From positions 124,001-188,000 of the forward strand of contig NZ_CABPSK010000003.1 in NCBI RefSeq assembly GCF_902459645.1: 64,000 nucleotides of DNA. The letters run 5' to 3'. This DNA is from Pandoraea pneumonica. Its GTDB lineage: Bacteria; Pseudomonadota; Gammaproteobacteria; Burkholderiales; Burkholderiaceae. The position numbers were made by a program, and so were the translations under genes. Numbering within the stretch: position 1 is the stretch's first letter; each line of letters begins with the position of its first letter. This document shows, in pieces, positions 41,632 to 49,921 of this stretch. The notes under the pieces are model-generated. The model was not told the origin of the DNA and made no database searches. It saw only the letters and a program-made list of their open reading frames with translations.

Positions 41632-42354
41632 ATGATCGATTGGCTCGCCCCGAAGTACCTCAGTTGGTTGTTCCATGGTTTCGTCGTGACCATCGCGCTG
41701 GCGGCGGTGACGAGCGCCGCCGCCACGTGGTTGGGCTTCGGGCTCGCACTGGCACGCAACTCCCACAGCGCAGTATTCGCGCGCCCTGCCGCAGCGTTCG
41801 TCGCCGTCATGCGCAATACGCCGCTGCTGGTGCAACTGTTCTTTTGGTATTTCGGCGTCGCCGCGCTGTTGCCGACGAGCGCCGTCGAATGGCTTTCACA
41901 GCCGCACGCGTGGCATCTGGTGCTGTTCGATATCCGCTGGCCAGCGCTTGAGACCCTCGCCGGATTCGTCGGCCTCACGCTCTACACCACGGCATTCATC
42001 GGTGAAGAAATTCGTGCCGGGTTGCGCGGCGTTGCCGCCGGTCAGACGCAGGCCGCTGCCGCACTGGGGCTCAGCCGCTACGCGATCTTCCGTCACGTGG
42101 TGCTGCCGCAAGCCGTGCGCATCGCGTTGCCGCCACTGTTCGGGCAGTACATGAACGTAGTGAAGAACTCGTCGCTCACGATGGCGATCGGGTTGGCCGA
42201 ACTCTCGTATGCGTCGCGTCAGGTCGAGACCGAAACGTTCAAGACGTTTCAGGCGTTCGGCATTGCCACCCTGCTCTACGTAGGCGCGATCGCGCTGATC
42301 GAAGCCGTGAGTCTTGCGACGACGCACCGCCATGCCGCCGCCCCTTCCCGCTGA
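41632..42354 (+). CDS. Amino-acid ABC transporter permease (HisM/GltJ-like)
   Basis: This 240-residue inner-membrane protein has about five helices. The EAA loop that docks the ATPase is EEIRAGLRGVAAGQTQAAAALGLSR (family position), and RNTPLLVQLFFWYFG is the typical polar-amino-acid permease block. I choose the ATG at 41632; a GTG at 41596 lies within the terminator hairpin. It works as a heterodimer with the next gene. Confidence 0.92.
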   Translation: MIDWLAPKYLSWLFHGFVVTIALAAVTSAAATWLGFGLALARNSHSAVFARPAAAFVAVMRNTPLLVQLFFWYFGVAALLPTSAVEWLSQPHAWHLVLFDIRWPALETLAGFVGLTLYTTAFIGEEIRAGLRGVAAGQTQAAAALGLSRYAIFRHVVLPQAVRIALPPLFGQYMNVVKNSSLTMAIGLAELSYASRQVETETFKTFQAFGIATLLYVGAIALIEAVSLATTHRHAAAPSR

Positions 42355-42377
42355 CTGCTGACCGCTTGGCGCTGACC

Positions 42378-43223
42378 ATGAACTTCTCTGCCGTTCTCGA
42401 TAACCTGCCCTACCTGCTCTGGGGCGACTTCCCCGAGGGTCCGCTCTCGGGCGCCGCGCTCACGCTGGTACTTGCCAGCACGAGTGCAGTGGCATCGGGC
42501 CTGCTCGGGCTAGCGGGCGGCATTGCGCTCGCGATGCTCAACGGTCCAGCGCGCTGGGCACTCACGCTCGTCATCGGCTTCTTCCGGGCGATTCCGGTGC
42601 TGATGCTGATCTTCTGGACTTACTTCCTGCTACCGATCCTCTTCGGCGTGAACGTCCCCGACCTGGCGACCGTGGCGTGCGCACTCTCGCTCATCGGCGG
42701 CGCGTATCTCTCGCACACGGTCTATGCCGGAATTCGCGGGGTGGGCACGGCGCAGTGGCAAGCGGGCATGTCGCTCGGCCTCACGCGCGTGCAAACGCTG
42801 CGGCATGTGGTGCTGCCGCAGGCGCTGCGCATGATGGCGCCGTCGTTCGTGAACCAGTGGATTTCGCTCGTGAAAGACACATCGCTCGCCTACATCGTCG
42901 GTGTGGCGGAGCTGTCGTTTCTGGCGACGCAGGTCAACAGCCGGTTGATGGTGTATCCGGCGGAAGTGTTCGCCTTCGTCGCGCTGATCTACTTCGCGAT
43001 GTGCAGCACGCTCGAATGGATTTGCGGGAAGGCGTTCGGGCAGGCGGTGCCGGGAAAGAACGCCCAAATCAAAACGCAAACGCCCCGACGCGGCTGGCAG
43101 CGCATCAAAACGATACGTCTGCCCAGCGTGCCGGGGCGTTTGCGCCGACGCTCGGCGCCGGGGGCTTTACCTACCCCCGAGCGCGAGCGCCGCGTCGACT
43201 TCAGTCACGATTGGCCTGGATGA
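42378..43223 (+). CDS. Amino-acid ABC transporter permease (HisQ/GltK-like) with long basic tail
   Basis: This 281-residue permease has the family block FFRAIPVLMLIFWTYFLLP and the EAA loop (AGIRGVGTAQWQAGMSLGLTR). The recognisable domain ends near residue 225. About 55 further residues are rich in Arg, Lys and Pro and look unlike a domain. They are encoded across the terminator structure at 43078-43141 and antisense to the last 23 bases of maeB. The tail probably reflects loss of an earlier stop codon. The start is the ATG at 42378 rather than an in-frame TTG at 42366. Confidence 0.9.
   Translation: MNFSAVLDNLPYLLWGDFPEGPLSGAALTLVLASTSAVASGLLGLAGGIALAMLNGPARWALTLVIGFFRAIPVLMLIFWTYFLLPILFGVNVPDLATVACALSLIGGAYLSHTVYAGIRGVGTAQWQAGMSLGLTRVQTLRHVVLPQALRMMAPSFVNQWISLVKDTSLAYIVGVAELSFLATQVNSRLMVYPAEVFAFVALIYFAMCSTLEWICGKAFGQAVPGKNAQIKTQTPRRGWQRIKTIRLPSVPGRLRRRSAPGALPTPERERRVDFSHDWPG
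43078..43141. terminator. Large inverted repeat, probable terminator of maeB
   Basis: AAACGCCCCG (43078-43087) and CGGGGCGTTT (43132-43141) pair, with an inner stem of GCTGGCAG (43093-43100) and CTGCCCAGC (43119-43127). On the minus strand the outer stem ends in GTTTGCGTTTTG, suiting transcription coming from maeB. The structure lies inside the reading-frame tail of the convergent permease gene. Confidence 0.65.
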
Positions 43224-45489
43224 CCGTGAGCGCCGTCATGTTGATGATGCGTCGCACGGTCGAGCTGGAGGTCAGCACGTTGACCGGTGCACCCACGCCC
43301 AGCAGGAACGGGCCGACGGCAACGTTGCTGCCCGCGCCCGTCTTGAGCAGGTTGTAGGCGATGTTGCCCGAGTCCACGTTCGGGCACACCAGCAGGTTGG
43401 CGGCACCCTTCAGACGCGAATGCGGCAGGATACGGCTGCGCAGCGCTTCGTCGAGTGCGCAGTCGCCGTGCATTTCGCCATCGATTTCCAGATCCGGCGC
43501 TTGTGCCGACACCATCTCCAGCACGCGGCGCATCTTGGTACCCGACGCGGCGCTGCCCGAGCCGAAGTTCGAGCGCGAGAGCAGCGCGACCTTCGGGTTG
43601 AGGTTCAACCACGACATCTGCTTGGCAGCCGCCAGCGTGAATTCGGCGATCTGCTCAGCGGTCGGATCGTCGTTGACGTGCGTGTCCACCAGCGCCACGG
43701 TGCGCTTGTCGAGCAGCAGGATGTTCATGGCCGCGTAGGTATTCGCGCCCGCTTGCTTGCCGATCACTTCGTCGACGAAGCGCAGGTGGTCGTGATACGC
43801 CCCTACCGTGCCGCAGATCATGCCGTCGGCGTCGCCCAGACGCACCATCATTGCGCCGATGAGCGTGAGACGGCGGCGCATTTCCACGCGTGCCATTTCC
43901 TTGGTGATGCCGTCGCGGCAACGCAGTTCCCAGTAGTTCGTCCAGTACTGGTGGAAGCGCTCGTCGTAGTACGGGTTGGTCACTTCGACGTCTTCGCCCA
44001 GACGCAGGCGCAGACCGAATTTCTCGATGCGCGCAAGCAGCACTTCCGGACGGCCCACGAGAATCGGACGTGCCAGCTTTTCGTCGACGATCACTTGCAC
44101 GGCGCGCAGCACGCGCTCTTCTTCCCCTTCGGCGAACACGATGCGCGCTTTGCCGCCGTCGCGCACGAGTTGCTTAGCCGCCGAGAAGATCGGCTTCATG
44201 AACGCGCCCGAGTGGTACACAAACTGCTGCAACTGGTCGGCATACGCGCCGAAGTCGGTGATCGGACGCGTCGCCACGCCGTCTTCCATGGCGGCACGCG
44301 CCACGGCCGGTGCGATACGCACGATCAGGCGCGAATCGAACGGCTTCGGAATCAGGTATTCCGGCCCGAACGAGAGGTCATAGGCGCCGTAGGCGGTCGC
44401 CACGGAATCGTTCGGTTCTTCCTGCGCCAAACCGGCAATCGCGTGCACGGCAGCGATTTCCATGTTGCGCGTGATGGTGGTCGCGCCAACGTCCAGTGCG
44501 CCACGGAAAATGTACGGGAAGCACAGCACGTTGTTGACCTGATTCGGGAAGTCCGAACGGCCCGTGGCCAGCACCACGTCGTCGCGAGCTGCACGCGCGT
44601 CTTCCGGGAAGATTTCCGGCGTCGGGTTGGCAAGCGCCAGAATCAGCGGGCGCGGGCCCATGGTCTTCAACATTTCCGGCTTGAGCACACCACCGGCCGA
44701 CAGGCCGAGGAACACGTCGGCGCCTTCGATCACTTCGGCGAGCGTGCGCTTGTCGGTCTTCTGGGCGAAGCGCGCCTTGTCCGGGTCCATGCCGACTGCG
44801 CGGCCTTCATAGACGACGCCGTCGATGTCGGTGGCCCACACGTTTTCGATGGGCAGGCCGAGATCGACCATCAGGTCCAGACACGCCAGGGCAGCCGCAC
44901 CGGCGCCCGAGGTCACGACCTTCACTTCCTTGATGTCTTTGCCCACGACCTTCAGGCCGTTGATGAACGCGGCCGAGACGGTGATGGCGGTGCCGTGCTG
45001 ATCGTCGTGGAAGACGGGAATCTTCATGCGCTCGCGCAGCTTGCGCTCGACGGTGAAGCACTCGGGGGCCTTGATGTCTTCGAGGTTGATCCCGCCGAAG
45101 GTGGCTTCGAGGCTGGCGATGATGTCGACGAGCTTATCGGGGTCGCTTTCGGTGACTTCGATGTCGAAAACGTCGATCCCGGCAAATTTCTTGAAGAGGA
45201 CGGCCTTGCCTTCCATCACCGGCTTGGAGGCGAGCGCACCGATATTGCCCAGACCCAGCACGGCCGAGCCGTTGGTGATCACGCCCACGAGGTTGCCGCG
45301 CGCGGTGTAGTTGAACGCCTTGGCGGGGTCGGCCGCAATTTCCTGACACGGGATGGCAACGCCCGGGGTGTAGGCGAGCGCCAGGTCGCGCTGCGTGACG
45401 AGCGGCTTGCTGGCCGTCACGGAGATCTTGCCCGGCGTGGGGAACTGGTGATATTCCAGGGCGGCCTGGTGATCGTTGTTGTTGCTCAT
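43201..45489 (-). CDS. maeB: NADP-dependent malic enzyme, MaeB hybrid type
   Basis: This 762-residue cytoplasmic enzyme decarboxylates malate to pyruvate with NADPH formation. An N-terminal malic-enzyme domain (about 1-430; [17 protein letters not shown]-like [25 protein letters not shown]) is fused to a C-terminal phosphotransacetylase-like domain (about 435-760; [19 protein letters not shown]). In MaeB the latter is regulatory, sensing acetyl-CoA, rather than catalytic. A GAGGACG site precedes the ATG. It is divergent from a LysR regulator. Confidence 0.97.
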   Translation of the reverse strand: MSNNNDHQAALEYHQFPTPGKISVTASKPLVTQRDLALAYTPGVAIPCQEIAADPAKAFNYTARGNLVGVITNGSAVLGLGNIGALASKPVMEGKAVLFKKFAGIDVFDIEVTESDPDKLVDIIASLEATFGGINLEDIKAPECFTVERKLRERMKIPVFHDDQHGTAITVSAAFINGLKVVGKDIKEVKVVTSGAGAAALACLDLMVDLGLPIENVWATDIDGVVYEGRAVGMDPDKARFAQKTDKRTLAEVIEGADVFLGLSAGGVLKPEMLKTMGPRPLILALANPTPEIFPEDARAARDDVVLATGRSDFPNQVNNVLCFPYIFRGALDVGATTITRNMEIAAVHAIAGLAQEEPNDSVATAYGAYDLSFGPEYLIPKPFDSRLIVRIAPAVARAAMEDGVATRPITDFGAYADQLQQFVYHSGAFMKPIFSAAKQLVRDGGKARIVFAEGEEERVLRAVQVIVDEKLARPILVGRPEVLLARIEKFGLRLRLGEDVEVTNPYYDERFHQYWTNYWELRCRDGITKEMARVEMRRRLTLIGAMMVRLGDADGMICGTVGAYHDHLRFVDEVIGKQAGANTYAAMNILLLDKRTVALVDTHVNDDPTAEQIAEFTLAAAKQMSWLNLNPKVALLSRSNFGSGSAASGTKMRRVLEMVSAQAPDLEIDGEMHGDCALDEALRSRILPHSRLKGAANLLVCPNVDSGNIAYNLLKTGAGSNVAVGPFLLGVGAPVNVLTSSSTVRRIINMTALTVIQANRD

Positions 45490-45705
45490 GGGCGTGTCGT
45501 CCTCGTTGGATGTCGTCTCTCTCGCGCGCCGTCCGGCCGTTCTATTCGACGGTTGCCGCCCGGCGCACCTGATTGCGAAGCCATTCTAGGCAGCCGCTAT
45601 TGGCACGCGATTCTGAATTACTATGGGGCCATCATGTTTTCGTTATGAGCGTACGTTCCCCGCCCGGCGGGGGCTGGGCGCTCGCAGGATTCGGGGATTC
45701 AGGGG

Positions 45706-46677
45706 GTGGGAGTGGTGCCTTTCGATACGGGCGAGGTGGTGCGGCGTCTGACGACGCGGCTCAAGATGCGCCATCTGGTGCTGTTATTGCAGATTCAGCA
45801 GCATGGCTCGCTCACGCGCGTAGCGGAGCATATGGCGACCAGCCAGCCAGCCGTCACCAGCGCGCTCGCCGAGCTGGAAAGCATGCTGGGCGGACCGCTC
45901 TTCGACCGCACGCCGCGCGGCATGACCCCCACGCCACTGGGCGACGTGGTGCTCGCCCGAGCGCAGGCGATGGTGCACGATCTCGACCACCTGACCCGCG
46001 ACATCGAGGCCGTCATGGCCGGGCACGCAGCGCGCCTGCATGTCGGGGTGATTCCGTATATCTCGGGCAAGACGCTTGCCGCCGCCATTCAGCAAACCCT
46101 CGCGCAGTTGCCGCAACGGCTCACCGTCACGCTGCACGAGGGCACCAGCGAGGCCCTTATGGCGCAGTTGCGCGATCACACGCTGGATGTCGTGATCGGG
46201 CGCGCCGCCGCCAGTGTCGATCTCACACAAGTGCAATTCGAAGTGCTGCATCACCAGATGCCCCGCGTTGTGGCCAGCCGCCGGTTAGCGGCGCGTCTGG
46301 GCCGAAGTGCCCCGGTTTGGGCGCAACTCGCCGAGCTGGACTGGGTGATGGGTGCGCCCAACACGCCGCTGCGCGATCAACTGGCCGATTTGTTCCTGCA
46401 CGCGGGTGTGGTGCCGCCGGTGCCGATCGTCGAGAGCTTTTCGTCGCGGCTGACCGGCGAATTGCTCGCCAGCAGCGAGCGCGCCGTGTCGCTGCTGCCT
46501 GCCGACATTGCCGAGGAACTGGTGCGTGTGGCGGGTGTGGCCGTGGTGCCGTGGTCGCTGACGTGGACGTTGCCGCCGGTGGCGATGTTCACCCGCCGCG
46601 AGAACCCGCGTGAGACGCATCAACGCTTCACGCAAGCGCTGCGCACCCAATATCAGGCGATGACGGGTGCGGGGTAA
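45706..46677 (+). CDS. LysR-family transcriptional regulator
   Basis: This regulator of about 323 residues has an N-terminal HTH (RHLVLLLQIQQHGSLTRVAEH, then SQPAVTSALAELE) and an LysR substrate-binding domain (about 105-310). It resembles the GbpR/CbpR-like subgroup that begins with LTTRLKMRHL. The start is uncertain: GTG codons at 45706 and 45712 follow a G-rich stretch and no good ATG is present before the HTH. It lies divergent from maeB, about 215 bases away, and could regulate it; no operator is clear. Confidence 0.87.
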   Translation: MGVVPFDTGEVVRRLTTRLKMRHLVLLLQIQQHGSLTRVAEHMATSQPAVTSALAELESMLGGPLFDRTPRGMTPTPLGDVVLARAQAMVHDLDHLTRDIEAVMAGHAARLHVGVIPYISGKTLAAAIQQTLAQLPQRLTVTLHEGTSEALMAQLRDHTLDVVIGRAAASVDLTQVQFEVLHHQMPRVVASRRLAARLGRSAPVWAQLAELDWVMGAPNTPLRDQLADLFLHAGVVPPVPIVESFSSRLTGELLASSERAVSLLPADIAEELVRVAGVAVVPWSLTWTLPPVAMFTRRENPRETHQRFTQALRTQYQAMTGAG

Positions 46678-46693
46678 GTAAGGCATCGAAAGG

Positions 46694-46709
46694 GTTTTCG
46701 GCCGAAAAC
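46694..46709. promoter_or_regulatory. 16-base perfect palindrome
   Basis: GTTTTCGGCCGAAAAC is fully self-complementary and sits 17 bases past the lysR stop and about 80 bases ahead of the heptosyltransferase-like gene. It could be an operator or, as RNA, a short hairpin. No T-run follows. Confidence 0.5.
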
Positions 46710-46711
46710 AC

Positions 46712-46743
46712 CGGCAAAATCGCGAAATAACCGCCTTTTGCCG
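46712..46743. promoter_or_regulatory. Inverted repeat CGGCAAAA-N16-TTTTGCCG
   Basis: Perfect 8-base arms at 46712-46719 and 46736-46743 follow the palindrome directly. The TTTTGCCG arm could also form a terminator-like stem for the upstream lysR gene. Together the two dyads fill most of the intergenic DNA before the next gene. Confidence 0.5.
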
Positions 46744-46790
46744 TGTTTGTCCGCCGATTGCCTCCCGGGTGCCAGAAGTAAGGTAAGGGC

Positions 46791-48074
46791 ATGAACGATG
46801 CCGTCCCTCCCCATACCCTCTCAGTCAACGCGCCCGCCGTCGCGCCGTTTGCCCAATCCCCGCGCCAGATCTTTCTCGCCCCGGCGTTGCTGCCGACGCA
46901 GGTCGGTCCGGCCGGGTTGCGTTTCGATTTCAACGATGGCGCACGGGTCGTCATTCCCGACTTCGGTCAGCCCCTGCCGTGGCGCGTGCGGCTATTCGAC
47001 ACGCGCAACGACGCCACGCTCATCGAGACCGAGTTGTCCTCGGGTGTCGTTCGCAGCCCGGCCAAGTTCTTCGTACCGTATGGCATCACGATCTGGCTGA
47101 ACAACGTGGTGGTGTTCGAGCATCGTTTTGAGGTCCGCGATCAGTACGTGCTCGTACAGTTTCCGCTGGCGGCCTTGGGCGACGTTCTCGGCTGGCTGCC
47201 TTATGCGCTGCGTTTCGGCCGCGAGCATGGCTGCCGTTTAGCCTGTGTCGTCACGCCTGCCGTCGCTGCGCTGTTTCGGGACGCCTACCCTGAGGTGGAC
47301 TTTGTCGCGCAGGAGAACGTTGAGCGGCGCAAGTATTACGCGACTTACAACGTCGGACTCTTCTTCGACGATTGGGACCTGAAGCAGCAACCACGCGATT
47401 TCCGCCAGACGGGGCTGCATCGCACGGCTGCACACATTCTCGGCGTGGACGACGCGGAGGCCACGGCCACGCTCTGTTTGCCCGATGACTCTCGCCCGCT
47501 CGCGGAGCCTTACGTCTGCATCGCTGTGCAGAGTACGGCGCAGTGCAAATACTGGAATCGCCCTGAAGGCTGGGAGACGGTGGTTGCCGCATTGCGTGCG
47601 CGCGGCTTCCGGGTGATTTGCATTGATCAGAAGGCGCGCCATGGCAAGGGCGACTTTTGCCAGGAAATTCCGGCAGGTGCCGAAGATATGACCGGCGATT
47701 TGCCGCTCATTGAGCGCGCGCGCTGGTTGCGGCACGCGAGCGCCTTTATCGGCCTGTCGAGCGGGTTGTCGTGGCTGGCGTGGACGGCAGGCACCCCGAC
47801 CGTGCTGGTATCGGGATTCACGCTGCCGCATAACGAGTTCTCGACGCCTTATCGCGTCAGTGCGCCGGAACGTACGCCGGAAGTCTGCACCGGCTGCTGG
47901 CACGATCCGGCCTTGCCCTATCGCCACGATGACTTCCACTGGTGCCCGCGCCACCACGGCACCCCGCGCGCGTTCGAATGCTCGCGCGAGATTACGCCGG
48001 AACAAGTGCTGGAGGCGGTGGATCGGATTTCGGGGATCAGTTCAATTGCTTTCGCAGCGCGGCGCTCGATATAG
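46791..48074 (+). CDS. Autotransporter heptosyltransferase-like protein (TibC/BAHT family)
   Basis: This 427-residue cytoplasmic glycosyltransferase has an N-terminal beta-rich domain (about 25-118), a GT-B catalytic core (about 118-345, with GLSSGLSWLAWTAGTPTVLVSG), and the iron-finger that defines BAHT enzymes. The finger cysteines are C366, C369, C385 and C397 (EVCTGCW, HWC, FECSRE). TibC-type enzymes transfer heptose from ADP-heptose to serines of autotransporter adhesins before secretion. No autotransporter gene is next to it, which is unusual. Its 3' end overlaps the convergent hipA-like gene by 38 bases. Confidence 0.88.
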   Translation: MNDAVPPHTLSVNAPAVAPFAQSPRQIFLAPALLPTQVGPAGLRFDFNDGARVVIPDFGQPLPWRVRLFDTRNDATLIETELSSGVVRSPAKFFVPYGITIWLNNVVVFEHRFEVRDQYVLVQFPLAALGDVLGWLPYALRFGREHGCRLACVVTPAVAALFRDAYPEVDFVAQENVERRKYYATYNVGLFFDDWDLKQQPRDFRQTGLHRTAAHILGVDDAEATATLCLPDDSRPLAEPYVCIAVQSTAQCKYWNRPEGWETVVAALRARGFRVICIDQKARHGKGDFCQEIPAGAEDMTGDLPLIERARWLRHASAFIGLSSGLSWLAWTAGTPTVLVSGFTLPHNEFSTPYRVSAPERTPEVCTGCWHDPALPYRHDDFHWCPRHHGTPRAFECSREITPEQVLEAVDRISGISSIAFAARRSI

Positions 48075-49383
48075 CGTCGATATGGCGAAACGCCGGCGCG
48101 ATGCGGTCGATGTCGGCGGCACCGACCGAAAACTCGTCGAAGAACACTCGCCATTCGCGCACGACTCGCCAAACGTCGTCGATCAACTGGCAAGCATCAC
48201 GCCGCGACAGCGTAAAGCGCTCATGTGATTCGAGCGCATTGTCGAGCGTGGCCAGTCGTCCTTGCGGCCCCACGCCAAGATGCAGGACTCGCTCATGCGC
48301 CGCACTGCTGCGAGGCATCACATCGTAAAGCGGACTGAGACGCCAGCCGCCAAGGTGTGCGTCCCAAAGAAATCCGTGATTGCGCAGATGATCGTCGTCG
48401 TTGCTCACGAAGATGTTGTAAATCATCCGCTTGAAGAGTTCTGCATTGTCGCGCCGGATAACGCTCGTATGACAGTAGCGTCGCACGGCATCGGCAAGAT
48501 CCGCATAGGCCTTCGTGTGCGATTCGGTTTCGTCGCAGCCTACGAACGTCAAACCACTGACAAACGGGATGCGCCGTTCGACATGCCCCTCTTCCGGTCC
48601 AACGCAGGAAAGTGCGGCATCGGCACGGGCGTCTTCGTCGGGCCCCGCCCAGAACCGGTCAAAGCGACGAATCAACATCACTTGACGCTCCCCCAACTGA
48701 CGAATATGCACCGCTGGCACCGTCAATCCAGCACGCTCAGCTAGGCGTAAGGTCGCACACTCTAGGATCGGCACGCTAAACGGGTCATTGCGGCTGGGAA
48801 ATTTGGCAAGCCACAACACCCCGGTTTCATCTCTCACGGAAGCCTTGGGACGCGCGCCACCAAGCGCAGAGCCATCGACAAAAATGGCGTCAAGATGCGC
48901 GGGCACGGGCAACCCCGCCTCGATCCGGTCAGCCGCCTCCACCAGATACGCCAGCGATTTCACGCCAGTCACGCCCGCCGATGGCGCGTCGTCCAAGGTA
49001 CGCCGCACGTCGAGCGCGCCAACACGTTCGCTGCCCGCGTGGAGCAAATAGGCCGATTCCGGCAAGCTATTGGCGGGCACCTTGAGTTTTGCCTCGATCA
49101 CACGCCGCCCCCACGCGTCGGGCGCCGCATCACGAATGCCGCCGAACGCGGTCAACTGATTGTGAGGAAACAAACGCCTCGCGGCCACGTTCTCGCGCTC
49201 ACCAATCCCAAGACTCACCGGATCGACTTCGACGGCGTCTTTGCGACGCAGGTATTTCAGACCATACGCAAACGCTGACGCCATCAACGTAGGCCCAGAT
49301 TCAGTGAGATCGAGCTGACCACACGGTGCCCACCCTTGCGTCAGATGCGCGAAAACGGTGAGCCGAGTCGTGGCCTCTGCCAT
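48037..49383 (-). CDS. hipA: HipA-family serine/threonine kinase toxin
   Basis: This 448-residue protein has the HipA N-terminal couple domain (about 5-105) and kinase core. The Gly-rich P-loop is SALGGARPK (172-180), followed by LAKFPSRND; the catalytic loop is SNDDDHLRNH (327-336), and SPLYDV (350-355) is the DFG-like metal site. All kinase motifs look intact. Known HipA kinases phosphorylate aminoacyl-tRNA synthetases (GltX, TrpS) and slow translation, giving persistence; the target here is not known. The antitoxin gene lies just upstream. A second ATG at 49392 is possible. Confidence 0.93.
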   Translation of the reverse strand: MAEATTRLTVFAHLTQGWAPCGQLDLTESGPTLMASAFAYGLKYLRRKDAVEVDPVSLGIGERENVAARRLFPHNQLTAFGGIRDAAPDAWGRRVIEAKLKVPANSLPESAYLLHAGSERVGALDVRRTLDDAPSAGVTGVKSLAYLVEAADRIEAGLPVPAHLDAIFVDGSALGGARPKASVRDETGVLWLAKFPSRNDPFSVPILECATLRLAERAGLTVPAVHIRQLGERQVMLIRRFDRFWAGPDEDARADAALSCVGPEEGHVERRIPFVSGLTFVGCDETESHTKAYADLADAVRRYCHTSVIRRDNAELFKRMIYNIFVSNDDDHLRNHGFLWDAHLGGWRLSPLYDVMPRSSAAHERVLHLGVGPQGRLATLDNALESHERFTLSRRDACQLIDDVWRVVREWRVFFDEFSVGAADIDRIAPAFRHIDAISSAALRKQLN

Positions 49384-49442
49384 GGTTCGCATTCCAAGAT
49401 AAGAGATAAGTGACTGACTTCCCCGGCGTTTTTTGCGTCACA

Positions 49443-49784
49443 TCAGAAATCGAGCGCCTCAAGATCGGCGCTCGACAGATCACGCACCCGCCGGGTTTGC
49501 TCCCGCAACGTCAATGCAGCCAATGCGGGATCCGATTCAGCATACAGATCCTTGAGCGTTGCGCCGGGGGCGACGGCATCGAGATAGCGCAGGATTTGCC
49601 CGAACGCGAGCCCCGGGTCGCCATGTTCGAGGCGATAGATGGTGTTGCGAGACAGCCCGGCGCGGGCCGCCACGTCCGTCTGCTTTAGCTGCCGCGCCTT
49701 CCGCAGTCGGGCCAACAGCTGGCCAAGTTGCGCGGCTTCGGCCTGCAACGTCGACGAGATCGAATCGCTTTGGGAGATTTTCAT
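49443..49784 (-). CDS. hipB: HipB-family antitoxin, XRE-type DNA-binding protein
   Basis: This 113-residue protein has an XRE HTH (about 17-70; LGQLLARLRKARQLKQTDVAARAGLSRNTIYRLE in the family pattern) and a C-terminal region ending in LEALDF. It neutralises HipA and represses the operon. The start at 49784 sits exactly at the edge of a palindromic operator. The longer frame to 49847 would translate through the operator and is rejected. hipA begins 60 bases downstream. Confidence 0.93.
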   Translation of the reverse strand: MKISQSDSISSTLQAEAAQLGQLLARLRKARQLKQTDVAARAGLSRNTIYRLEHGDPGLAFGQILRYLDAVAPGATLKDLYAESDPALAALTLREQTRRVRDLSSADLEALDF

Positions 49785-49830
49785 GATCGTAAAATCACAC
49801 ATTAACGGCTTAATGATTGATTTTACGATC
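49785..49830. promoter_or_regulatory. hipBA operator O1: 46-base near-perfect palindrome with promoter
   Basis: Arms GATCGTAAAATCA (49785-49797) and TGATTTTACGATC (49818-49830) are perfect inverted repeats. Between them CATTAA and TTAATG form a second inner dyad, so all but two base pairs of the 46 are symmetric. A minus-strand -10 TAAAAT (plus 49820-49825) inside the outer arm lies 16 bases from TTGTCT (plus 49842-49847). A bound HipB would block this promoter. Confidence 0.75.
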
Positions 49831-49854
49831 AATTCTGAAAAAGACAAGGCTATG

Positions 49855-49906
49855 AATGCTCGTAAAATCGAGCAATACAGACTTAATGTTCGATTTCACG
49901 AGCATT
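49855..49906. promoter_or_regulatory. hipBA operator O2: second palindrome with the same core
   Basis: AATGCTCGTAAAATCGA (49855-49871) and TCGATTTCACGAGCATT (49890-49906) are 17-base inverted repeats with one mismatch and an 18-base spacer. The core TCGTAAAATC is shared with O1, giving four half-sites near 49787, 49819, 49860 and 49891. The site ends 16 bases before the stop codon of the upstream channel gene. Confidence 0.72.
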
Positions 49907-49921
49907 ACGCGGTGAGCGCAG

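Noticed and set aside
43420-45648. 742-codon plus-strand frame opposite maeB
   Set aside because: Antisense of a well-conserved enzyme gene; composition typical of shadow frames.
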